A stretch of 64,000 nucleotides of DNA from Massilia sp. METH4 (GTDB lineage: Bacteria > Pseudomonadota > Gammaproteobacteria > Burkholderiales > Burkholderiaceae_D): NCBI RefSeq assembly GCF_037094685.1, contig NZ_CP146614.1, forward strand, positions 5,146,001 through 5,210,000, given 5' to 3'. Every line of letters starts with the position of its first letter. Positions within the stretch are counted from its first letter, which is position 1. A program made the position numbers and the translations under genes. This document shows positions 15,843-22,596 of the stretch, one piece after another. The notes beneath the pieces are model-generated. The model saw nothing but the letters and a program-made list of their open reading frames with translations. It had not been told where the DNA came from and did no database searches.

Positions 15843-17354
15843 CTAGTCCAGCGGCAGGGCGATTTCGACGTGCAGGCCGCCGCCGTCGCGGTTGACGGCG
15901 CCGATGGTGCCGCCGTGCTGCTGCACCACCTGCCGGGCGATCGCGAGGCCCAGGCCGTGCCCCTCCACATCCTTTTCCGTGCCGCTGCTGCGGAAGAACG
16001 GTTCGAAGATCGTCTTCAAGTCCTGCGGCGCCACGCCGGGGCCCCGGTCGAGCACGCGCACGCGCAGCATGCGCTCATCGATCACCGATTCCACGTCGAT
16101 CGTTTCGCCTTCGGGGCTGTGCTTGATCGCGTTGCGGACCACGTTTTCGATCGCGCGCGCCAGCAGGTCCGGCTGTCCAAGCAGCACGACATCGGCCGTG
16201 CCGCGGGCGGTGACGGTGCGGCCCTGCGTGGCCGCCTCGAACTGCGCGTCGGCGACGATGGCGTGCAGCAGTTCGGCCACGTCGATCTCTTCGCGCGCGC
16301 CGGACAGCGCGCCCGCCTCCAGGCGCGAGAGCGTCAGCAGTTCGTCGACCAGCTTGTCCATCCGCACGCTCTCGCGGTCGATGCGTTCCAGCGAGGCGGC
16401 CATGCGGGCCGGGTTCTGGTGCGCCAGGCCGATGGCCGCCTGCAGGCGCGCCAGCGGCGAACGCATTTCATGCGACACGTCGTGCAGCAGGCGGCGCTGG
16501 CCATCCATCAGGTTGCGCAGCCGGGCCGTCATGCGGTCGAAGTCGCGGCCCAGGTCCGTGAGCTCGTCGCCGCGGCCCCTGGCGGCATCGGTGAAGCGGG
16601 GCGCCAGGTCACCGTGCGAAGCCGCCTCGAATGCCTGGCGCAGTGCGCGGATCGGTCGCGCGAAGTACCAGGCCAGCAGGGCCGCGAACAGGGAGCTGGC
16701 CACCAGGGCGGCGGCCAGCGGAATGAAGGGTGTCAGAGGCTGGAAGCGGCCGCGCGGGCCGTCGGGGCCCATCGGCCCAGGGTCCGGGCGGGGCGGCGCC
16801 GCGCCTTCGAAGCGCGGCGGTGGAGCGCCGGCCCCTGGGCCGTCCGCGCCGGGTTGCGCCGGTAGCCAATCAACACGTGGCCCGGCGCCCGGCATCGGCA
16901 TGCCCGCACCGGCCAGCAGCGGGCGCGCGTCCGCCCCGCGCATCGCGGTATCGCGCTCGTGCGGCGGCAGGAACAGCAGGTAGCGCCGGCCGTTGGGCAG
17001 GGTGAGCCGGCGCACCACGCGGGTGTCGCCCTTGTCGAGCATGGCGCGGGCGGCGGCCACCTGCTCGGGCTTCACGATGCGGCCCAGCAGTTCGCGGCCC
17101 AGGTCGTCCACCGCGAATACGCGGTGGCGGTCCATGTTTTCCAGCAGGCGCGAGAGGGCCGCCGCGCCGCCGAATTCCAATGTGGCGGCGGCCGACTCGA
17201 TCGCCATCGCGGCGGGCGGGCTGGTGTCGATGACGGGACGGGCTTCCTGTTCCGCGGCACGGTTCTTCAGCCATAGGGCGCCGCCGATGCCCACGGTCGC
17301 CGCGATCTGCGCCAGCAGGATCGACAGGAAGAACTTCCAGAACAGGCGGCCCAC
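15843..17354 (-). CDS. Sensor histidine kinase, CpxA-like, with Pro/Gly-rich periplasmic segment
   Basis: 503 aa membrane kinase. TM1 about residues 8-29, periplasmic domain 30-208, TM2 about 209-231, HAMP to ~285, then the dimerisation/phosphoacceptor H295 in HDVSHEMRSPLARLQ. The ATPase follows with N408 in the N-box (ENVVRNAIKHSPEG), a DRGPGV G1 box and GHGLGLAIAR G2 box. Residues 140-205 of the periplasmic part are extremely rich in Pro, Gly and Arg, unlike classic CpxA. It starts at a GTG one base after the regulator's stop, with no other initiation codon nearby, so translation is coupled. The CpxR-type boxes and CpxP-like gene next door suggest envelope-stress sensing. Confidence 0.92.
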   Translation of the reverse strand: MGRLFWKFFLSILLAQIAATVGIGGALWLKNRAAEQEARPVIDTSPPAAMAIESAAATLEFGGAAALSRLLENMDRHRVFAVDDLGRELLGRIVKPEQVAAARAMLDKGDTRVVRRLTLPNGRRYLLFLPPHERDTAMRGADARPLLAGAGMPMPGAGPRVDWLPAQPGADGPGAGAPPPRFEGAAPPRPDPGPMGPDGPRGRFQPLTPFIPLAAALVASSLFAALLAWYFARPIRALRQAFEAASHGDLAPRFTDAARGRGDELTDLGRDFDRMTARLRNLMDGQRRLLHDVSHEMRSPLARLQAAIGLAHQNPARMAASLERIDRESVRMDKLVDELLTLSRLEAGALSGAREEIDVAELLHAIVADAQFEAATQGRTVTARGTADVVLLGQPDLLARAIENVVRNAIKHSPEGETIDVESVIDERMLRVRVLDRGPGVAPQDLKTIFEPFFRSSGTEKDVEGHGLGLAIARQVVQQHGGTIGAVNRDGGGLHVEIALPLD

Positions 17355-17355
17355 G

Positions 17356-18045
17356 TCAATCCTTGATCAGCTGGTAACCCATGCGGTAGACCGTCTGCAG
17401 GCAGGAGCGGCCATCGGCCAGCGTGCCCAGCTTGTGCCGCAGGCTCGACAGGTGCACGTCGATATTGCGGTCGAAGCGCGCCATCGGCCGGCCCAGGCCC
17501 TGTTCCGACAGCGTGTTCTTGCTGACCGGCTTGCCCGCGTTGCGGGCCAGTACTTCGAGCAGGTTGAACTCCGTGCTCGTCAACTCCACCGTGGCGCCGG
17601 CCCAGGTGGCGCGGCGCTGTTCCGGCCACATCGTCAACTGGCCCACCACCAGGGGCGCGGAAGCCAGCTGGTCCATCGGCGTGCCCGCGGTGCGGCGCAG
17701 GATGGCGCGGATGCGCGCCGTGAGCTCGCGTGGCGTGCACGGCTTGGTCACGTAATCGTCCGCGCCCAGTTCCAGGCCCACGATGCGGTCGGTATCGTCG
17801 CCGCGCGCGGTCAGCATGAGGATCGGCATGCGGCTCGCGGCGCGGATGCGGCGCAGCGTTTCCAGGCCGTTCATGCGGGGCATCATCACGTCGAGGATCG
17901 CGATCGCGTGCTGGCCCGTCAGTGCGGCCGCGGTGCCCGCTTCGCCGTCGTGGGCCGTCTTCACTTCGAAACCTTCCTGCTCCAGGTATTCCTGGAACAT
18001 GCTTATCAATTCGACATCGTCGTCTATCAGCAGGACCTTGCTCAT
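17356..18045 (-). CDS. OmpR-family response regulator, CpxR-like
   Basis: 229 aa. Receiver domain 1-115 with acidic pocket D8-D9-D10 and phosphoacceptor D52 (ILDVMMPRMNG), the switch Thr (LTARGD) and K in VTKPCTPREL; winged-helix output domain about 130-229 (LTSTEFNLLEVLARNAGKPVSK, DVHLSSLRHKLG). Start at ATG 18045, preceded by GAAGAAG; a GTG directly before it is also possible. First gene of the two-component operon. It probably binds the tandem GTAAA boxes in its own upstream region and so controls both itself and the CpxP-like gene. Confidence 0.94.
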   Translation of the reverse strand: MSKVLLIDDDVELISMFQEYLEQEGFEVKTAHDGEAGTAAALTGQHAIAILDVMMPRMNGLETLRRIRAASRMPILMLTARGDDTDRIVGLELGADDYVTKPCTPRELTARIRAILRRTAGTPMDQLASAPLVVGQLTMWPEQRRATWAGATVELTSTEFNLLEVLARNAGKPVSKNTLSEQGLGRPMARFDRNIDVHLSSLRHKLGTLADGRSCLQTVYRMGYQLIKD

Positions 18046-18108
18046 CACTTCTTCTTCGGGCTACAAAGGGAACCATGATAGCAGTCACGCGCGCGGGGAT
18101 ACGGCGCT

Positions 18109-18168
18109 TTTACCCGGATTTACAGCATCTCCATTTACACCGATTTACATGTGGCTACCGCGCTTTAC
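18109..18168. promoter_or_regulatory. Tandem CpxR-type boxes (TTTAC-N5-TTTAC) in the divergent region
   Basis: TTTAC occurs at 18109-18113, 18119-18123, 18134-18138, 18144-18148 and 18164-18168. The first four form two pairs with exactly 5 bp between half-sites, the complement of the GTAAA-N5-GTAAA CpxR consensus of enterobacteria. The spacing of 10 bp within pairs puts half-sites on one DNA face. The region lies between the divergent response regulator and CpxP-like genes. Confidence 0.75.
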
Positions 18169-18216
18169 ACGGCGGCGCCACAGAATGGCGGCTCCACTGT
18201 CACCGAAGGACCGCTG

Positions 18217-18783
18217 ATGAAAAACACAACACAAAACCTGCAACGACTCCTGCTCGCCGCCGTGCTGGCCCTGCCGCTCGGGGCGATGGCTGACAACCCG
18301 CTCGACGAGGCGCCCGGCGAGGGCCCTGGCCAGGGCCCGCGCGGCCACGGCCCGGCCATGCGCGAGGAGGACGGCCCGCGCGGCCCCCGTGGCGAAGGCC
18401 CCGGCTTCGGCCACGGCTTCGATGGCGCGCAGCCCTACCTGCGCGGCATCGAGCTGACCGAGGCGCAGCAGGACAAGATCTTCGCCATCGTCCATGGGCA
18501 GGTGCCGTACCTGCGCGAGCAGGCCAGGGCGCGCGACAAGGCCGACCGCGCGTTGTTGGCACTGCACGGCGCCGGGAAGTACGACGATGCGGCCGCCGTG
18601 AAGCTGGCGCAGGCCGCCGCGCAGGCCGATGCCAACATCACGCTGTCGCACCTGCGCACCGAACAGAAGGTGCTGGCAGTGCTGACGGCCGAGCAGCGCA
18701 AGCAGCTCGACGAGCGCGGGAATGGGCGGGCGCCGCGCCCCGGCGTCGACCGCGATGGCGGCCCGGCTCGTCCGGGCCGCTGA
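18217..18783 (+). CDS. Periplasmic CpxP/Spy-like protein
   Basis: 188 aa with a Sec signal peptide cut after ALPLGAMA (about residue 25). A Pro/Gly-rich linker (26-68, many GP and PRG repeats) precedes a helical domain with the family's LTxxQ motif: GIELTEAQQDKIFAI (about residues 76-90), and a second degenerate copy VLAVLTAEQRKQL. Spy/CpxP proteins bind misfolded periplasmic proteins and, for CpxP, damp the CpxA sensor. The gene is divergent from the CpxR-like regulator, with CpxR-type boxes between them, and GAAGGA precedes the ATG. The Pro/Gly linker resembles the kinase's periplasmic insert. Confidence 0.85.
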   Translation: MKNTTQNLQRLLLAAVLALPLGAMADNPLDEAPGEGPGQGPRGHGPAMREEDGPRGPRGEGPGFGHGFDGAQPYLRGIELTEAQQDKIFAIVHGQVPYLREQARARDKADRALLALHGAGKYDDAAAVKLAQAAAQADANITLSHLRTEQKVLAVLTAEQRKQLDERGNGRAPRPGVDRDGGPARPGR

Positions 18784-18838
18784 CGGCGACCTGGCCAGCA
18801 GCACCGCGTAATTCCACCCACGATAAAAGGAGCAAGCC

Positions 18839-19726
18839 ATGGCACAACACGGCCACAGCCTGGAGGAAGACCTGCAAACGATGTTGAACGCGACGGCCGG
18901 ACGGCGCCGGTCGCTGCGCTGGCTGCTCGCCGGCGCGGCCTCGCTGCCCATCATCGGCTGCGGCGGCTCGTCCGACAGCGCAGCCAGCACGACGGACGGT
19001 GTGGCAACCGGCACGACCGGCACGACCGGCACCACCACCACGACGGGCAGTACGGGCACCACGACCACCGCCACCGGTAGCTGTTCAGTGATCCCCGAGG
19101 AGACGGGCGGCCCGTACCCGGCCGACGGCACCAACAGCAACAGCAGCGGCGTGGTCAACGTGCTCACCCAGACGGGCGTGGTGCGCAGCGACATCCGGAG
19201 CAGCTTCGGCACCATGAGCGGCACCGCCGCCGGCGTGCCGCTGACGATCAAGCTGCACATCGTGAACGCCAACAGCAGCTGCGCGGCGGCGGGCGGCTTC
19301 GCCGTCTACCTGTGGCACTGCGACCGCGACGGCAATTACTCGCTGTACTCGGGCGGCGTGACGAACCAGAACTACCTGCGCGGCGTGCAGGAAGCCGATG
19401 CGAACGGCGACATCACGTTCACCACCATTTTCCCCGGCTGTTATTCGGGCCGCATGCCGCACGTGCACTTCGAGGTCTATTCCAGCCTGGCGAAGGCGTC
19501 GAGCGCGTCGAACCGCGTGAAGACGTCGCAGTTCGCGTTCCCCACCGATATCTGCAACGCCGTCTACGCCACCACCGGCTACAGCGCCAGCGTGCGCAAC
19601 CTCGCACAGATCAGCTTCGCGACCGACAACATCTTCAGTGACGGCTACTCGCTCCAGCTGGCCACGGTGACCGGCAACGCCACCGATGGGTACGTGGCCA
19701 CGCTGACGGTCGCCGTCGCCGCGTAA
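18839..19726 (+). CDS. Intradiol ring-cleavage dioxygenase-like lipoprotein with putative Tat signal
   Basis: 295 aa. N-terminal GRRRSLRWLLAGAASLPIIGC gives a twin/triple-Arg export signal and lipobox at Cys 41, then a Thr/Gly low-complexity linker (54-80). The catalytic-type domain begins SVIPEETGGPYPADG and keeps the non-haem Fe(III) ligand pattern: Tyr 167 or 170 (CDRDGNYSLYSG), Tyr 202 (PGCYSGR), His 208 and His 210 (PHVHFEV). Export as a lipoprotein is unlike catabolic catechol dioxygenases, but similar 'dioxygenase-like' exported proteins are widespread and mostly uncharacterised. Start follows AAGGAGCAAGCC. A GC-rich hairpin after the stop may terminate it. Confidence 0.82.
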   Translation: MAQHGHSLEEDLQTMLNATAGRRRSLRWLLAGAASLPIIGCGGSSDSAASTTDGVATGTTGTTGTTTTTGSTGTTTTATGSCSVIPEETGGPYPADGTNSNSSGVVNVLTQTGVVRSDIRSSFGTMSGTAAGVPLTIKLHIVNANSSCAAAGGFAVYLWHCDRDGNYSLYSGGVTNQNYLRGVQEADANGDITFTTIFPGCYSGRMPHVHFEVYSSLAKASSASNRVKTSQFAFPTDICNAVYATTGYSASVRNLAQISFATDNIFSDGYSLQLATVTGNATDGYVATLTVAVAA

Positions 19727-19738
19727 ATCCCGCCCCGG

Positions 19739-19797
19739 CGAATTCCGTTTCGCCGTTTTCGCCCCGCCATCCCGGCGGGGCGAATGCCGTTTCGCCG
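19739..19797. promoter_or_regulatory. 17-bp direct repeats 42 bp apart (candidate enhancer sites), with GC hairpin between
   Basis: CGAATTCCGTTTCGCCG (19739-19755) recurs as CGAATGCCGTTTCGCCG (19781-19797), one mismatch, exactly four helical turns apart. They lie about 29-87 bp upstream of the sigma-54 -24 element, a normal position for enhancer-binding protein sites. Between them a 9-bp stem CGCCCCGCC/GGCGGGGCG (19760-19782) without a T-run may be a weak terminator for the preceding gene. Confidence 0.55.
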
Positions 19798-19825
19798 CCA
19801 CGCGGCATTCCTCCCTCAAAAACCC

Positions 19826-19841
19826 TGGCATGGCCTTTGCA
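19826..19841 (+). promoter_or_regulatory. Sigma-54 (-24/-12) promoter of the island operon
   Basis: TGGCATGGCCTTTGCA matches the sigma-54 consensus TGGCAC-N5-TTGCA at 10 of 11 defined positions, with GG and GC dinucleotides correctly spaced. Transcription should start near 19852, about 40 bp before the first island ATG at 19892. The convergent gene at the far end of the island encodes a sigma-54 activator, which strengthens the call. Confidence 0.75.
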
Positions 19842-19891
19842 CCTACCCGAGTGCGTGCGGCAGATCGGCCGCACTTCCAACGGAGAGTGCC

Positions 19892-20443
19892 ATGGACCGT
19901 TCCACCATCGACCGCCGCCTGCTCGACTTCAAGCCGGAACTGGAATTGCCGGCCGCCTCGGAGGCCGGCAAGCCCTGGCGCGACGAATACGGCGAAATGG
20001 ACTTCGCCGCGCGCCTGCTGGAAGCGGCTGATGCCGACGAGCTGAAGCCGGTCCTTGCCGACATCGTGGCGGCGGCCGGCGACGGACGCCAGCCGGCGCT
20101 GCGCACTCCCATGCTGCGCGTGCTGGAGCACGCGGCGCGCATGGTCTTTCCGATCGACGCCAGCCGGGCACCGGCGGACCTCAAGCGCAAGGCGGCCGCC
20201 GTGTTCGGCCTGGAGCTGGAGGGGCTGTCACCGGAGGACAAGGAATTCGAAGTGGCGCGGCGCTTCGTTCGCCTGGCGGCGGACGCCGCCCGGCAGGCCA
20301 TGAGCCGCGCGGGCGGGCAGCCGGCCGGCGCGGCGGTACAGCGCGCCCTGCGGCAGGCCGCCCGCCGCAATGCGCCGGGCCTGCTGCGGCACGGCGCGGC
20401 GCCGGCGCGGGACACATCACGCATACAGGTCATCGATATTTAG
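19892..20443 (+). CDS. Acidic helical island protein, paralogue A (no glycine-rich segment)
   Basis: 183 aa, not a recognised family. Acidic N-terminus (LLDFKPELELPA), then a helix-rich block MDFAARLLEAADADELKPVLADIV (about 36-60) and a C-terminal helix EFEVARRFVRLAADAARQAM (about 121-140) ending in a basic tail. The same two blocks occur in the proteins at 20499-21248 and 26709-27344, so the three are paralogues. This copy replaces their glycine-rich amphipathic middle with a PMLRVLEHAARMVFP helix. No signal peptide. First gene after the sigma-54 promoter; GGAGAG precedes the ATG. Possible roles (structural, chaperone or immunity partner of the glycine-rich members) are speculation. Confidence 0.75.
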   Translation: MDRSTIDRRLLDFKPELELPAASEAGKPWRDEYGEMDFAARLLEAADADELKPVLADIVAAAGDGRQPALRTPMLRVLEHAARMVFPIDASRAPADLKRKAAAVFGLELEGLSPEDKEFEVARRFVRLAADAARQAMSRAGGQPAGAAVQRALRQAARRNAPGLLRHGAAPARDTSRIQVIDI

Positions 20444-20498
20444 GCGGGGCGGTGCGGCCGTTCCAATTTTGGTGTTTGACTATCAACAGGAGCTCATC

Positions 20499-21248
20499 AT
20501 GCATGACATCGATCGCACGACCCTGGAATTCGGCCAGGAATTTGGCGGCGGCAGCGGCTATGAAATGGAACAGTACGAATTCGGCCAGGGCGAATGGACG
20601 GGCGAGGGCGGCGGCCTGCTGTCCGAGGCGGACGAGATGGAGCTGGCCAACGAGCTGCTCTCCGTCACCAACGAACAGGAGCTGGACCAGTTCCTGGGCA
20701 GCTTCCTGAAGAAGGCCGCTTCCGTCGCCGGCAATGTGATCAAGTCGCCCGTCGGGCAGGCCGTGGGCGGCGTGCTGAAGGGCGTGGCCAAGAAGGCGCT
20801 GCCGATGGCCGGCGGCGCGATCGGCGGCTACTTCGGCGGCCCGCTGGGCGCCAAGATCGGCAGCGGCCTGGCCTCGGCGGCCGGCAGTGCGCTGGGGCTG
20901 GAGGCCGAAGGCGAGCTCTCCGGCGAAGACCGTGAATTCGAAGGCGCCAAGACCTTCGTGAAGATCGCGGCGGATACCGTGAACCGCGCTGCCCAGGCCA
21001 GGGGCGGCGACCCGCGCCAGATCGCCCAGCAGGCCGCCACCGCGGCCGCCAAGCAGTTCGCGCCGGGTTTGCTGGGCCAGGGCCAGTCGCGCGCCGGGCA
21101 GGGCGCGCTGGCGACGCAGGGTGGCCAGGGCATGCAGGGCGGCCAGATGAGCCAGGGCCAGGGCCGTTCCGGGGCCGCCGGCGGGCGCGGCGCCAGCAGC
21201 GGACGGTGGATGCGGCAGGGCCGCAAGATCATCCTGTACGGCGCCTGA
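20499..21248 (+). CDS. Acidic island protein with glycine-rich amphipathic core, paralogue B
   Basis: 249 aa, unrecognised. N-terminus is rich in E, F, G and Y (LEFGQEFGGG, YEFGQGEW). Then MELANELLSVTNEQELDQFLGSFLKKAA (about 47-75), a glycine-patterned amphipathic stretch around 80-135 (GGVLKGVAKKALPMAGGAIGG, FGGPLGAKIGSGLASAAGSA), and the paralogue helix GAKTFVKIAADTVNRAAQ. A Gln/Gly-rich tail (GGQGMQGGQMSQGQG) ends in basic GRWMRQGRKIILYG. The middle resembles glycine-zipper or bacteriocin-like membrane-active segments. No signal peptide. AGGAG precedes the ATG; the next gene starts 5 bp after the stop. Confidence 0.78.
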   Translation: MHDIDRTTLEFGQEFGGGSGYEMEQYEFGQGEWTGEGGGLLSEADEMELANELLSVTNEQELDQFLGSFLKKAASVAGNVIKSPVGQAVGGVLKGVAKKALPMAGGAIGGYFGGPLGAKIGSGLASAAGSALGLEAEGELSGEDREFEGAKTFVKIAADTVNRAAQARGGDPRQIAQQAATAAAKQFAPGLLGQGQSRAGQGALATQGGQGMQGGQMSQGQGRSGAAGGRGASSGRWMRQGRKIILYGA

Positions 21249-21253
21249 CGGCC

Positions 21254-22579
21254 ATGGATGCCTATGCGGCCTGGATGCTGGCGCAGGAAGCGCGCTCGCT
21301 CCTGAACCGGGTCGACCGCATGCAACCGTTCGTGCTGATCGAACCGATGGTGCCGGCGGCCGCGCTGCCCACCGCGGCGCAGGCGGCGATCGAGCGGCAC
21401 CTCACGCTGGTGCGCCGCGAACTGCGAACCATGGTGCGCCGCTTCCTCGGCTGGCTGCGCGGGCCGGCGGCGCGACGGGTTACGGTGGCCGACGCGCAAC
21501 GGCGCTTCACCTTCCTGCGCCTGAAATTCAATGCCGCACTGACGCAGTTCGACCTGTTCATCGACGTCGTCACGCAGCGCAGCGAACACGGCAACGGGGT
21601 GTGGCTCGCCGGGCTGGACGCGGTCTCGCGCGACGCGTTGCGGCTGCCGGGCGGCTACTTCGAGGCGCCGCCGCTGGTGTGCTACCTGGACCGCGGCCCG
21701 GGCGCGGCGATCCGCCGGGCGCGTACCCGGTTGCCGGGCGGCGGCGAGAACCCGGTCGCGATCATCCGCGTGCCGCGCGAGCGGATGATCGGCAGCAGCA
21801 TCGCCTCGTCCCTCGTGCACGAGGTGGGACACCAGGGTGCCGCGCTGCTGGATCTGGTGGGATCGCTGCGGCCCGTGCTGCAATCGCTGCAGCACGGCGG
21901 CAGTGGACCGCCCGTCGTGTGGCAACTGTGGGAGCGCTGGATTTCCGAGGTGGTGGCCGATTTCTGGTCGCTGGCGCGGGTGGGCGTGGTTGCCACGCTG
22001 GGCTTGATCGGCGTCCTGTCGCTGCCGCGCGTGTTCGTATTCAGGTTGAATGCCGACGATCCGCACCCGGTGCCGTGGCTGCGCGTCAAGCTCAGTTGCG
22101 CGGTGGGGCGCCTGCTGTATCCGCACCCGCAATGGACCCGCATCGAGCGGCTGTGGGACGGCTTTTACCCGCTCGACGGCCTGGCGCCGCGCGACCGGCT
22201 GCTGCTGGAACAGCTGACGGCAAGCCTGCCCTCGATGGCCGGCCTGCTGGCCCACCACCGGCCGCGTGCGCTGCGCGGCGCTTCGCTGGTGGAGGCGATG
22301 GACACCGGTGCCCGGCAACCGGCCCGGCTGGCGCGGCTGTACCGATGGTGGCACGCGGCGCCGCAGCGCATGTACGACAGCCCGCCTTCGCTGGTGCTGG
22401 CCGTGATCGGCCAGGCGCGCGCGGACGGCTTGCTGGCGCCGGAAGACGAGAGCGTGCTGCTGGCGCGCCTGCTCACGCACTGGGCGATGCGCACGGCGCT
22501 GGAGGATGGCCAAGGGCGTGCCCGCACGGTGCGGGGCTCGGCGAGCGGCACCGGCCTGGCACTGACGACAGGTGAATGA
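21254..22579 (+). CDS. Unrecognised island protein with HEVGH zinc-peptidase-like motif
   Basis: 441 aa. HEVGH at residues 189-193 (SLVHEVGHQGAALLDLV) is followed about 40 residues later by SEVVADFWSLARVGVVATLG, where E232 would be the third zinc ligand of a gluzincin-like site. The N-terminal third is helical and Arg-rich (RHLTLVRRELRTMVRRFLGWLRG), and a long helical C-terminal half follows. No signal peptide; VGVVATLGLIGVL (244-256) is hydrophobic enough to be buried or membrane-associated. It lies 5 bp after the glycine-rich protein gene, so co-translation is likely. A processing peptidase acting on the island's small proteins is possible but unproven. Confidence 0.75.
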   Translation: MDAYAAWMLAQEARSLLNRVDRMQPFVLIEPMVPAAALPTAAQAAIERHLTLVRRELRTMVRRFLGWLRGPAARRVTVADAQRRFTFLRLKFNAALTQFDLFIDVVTQRSEHGNGVWLAGLDAVSRDALRLPGGYFEAPPLVCYLDRGPGAAIRRARTRLPGGGENPVAIIRVPRERMIGSSIASSLVHEVGHQGAALLDLVGSLRPVLQSLQHGGSGPPVVWQLWERWISEVVADFWSLARVGVVATLGLIGVLSLPRVFVFRLNADDPHPVPWLRVKLSCAVGRLLYPHPQWTRIERLWDGFYPLDGLAPRDRLLLEQLTASLPSMAGLLAHHRPRALRGASLVEAMDTGARQPARLARLYRWWHAAPQRMYDSPPSLVLAVIGQARADGLLAPEDESVLLARLLTHWAMRTALEDGQGRARTVRGSASGTGLALTTGE

Positions 22580-22596
22580 CCTTTTAGGAGAGCGAC

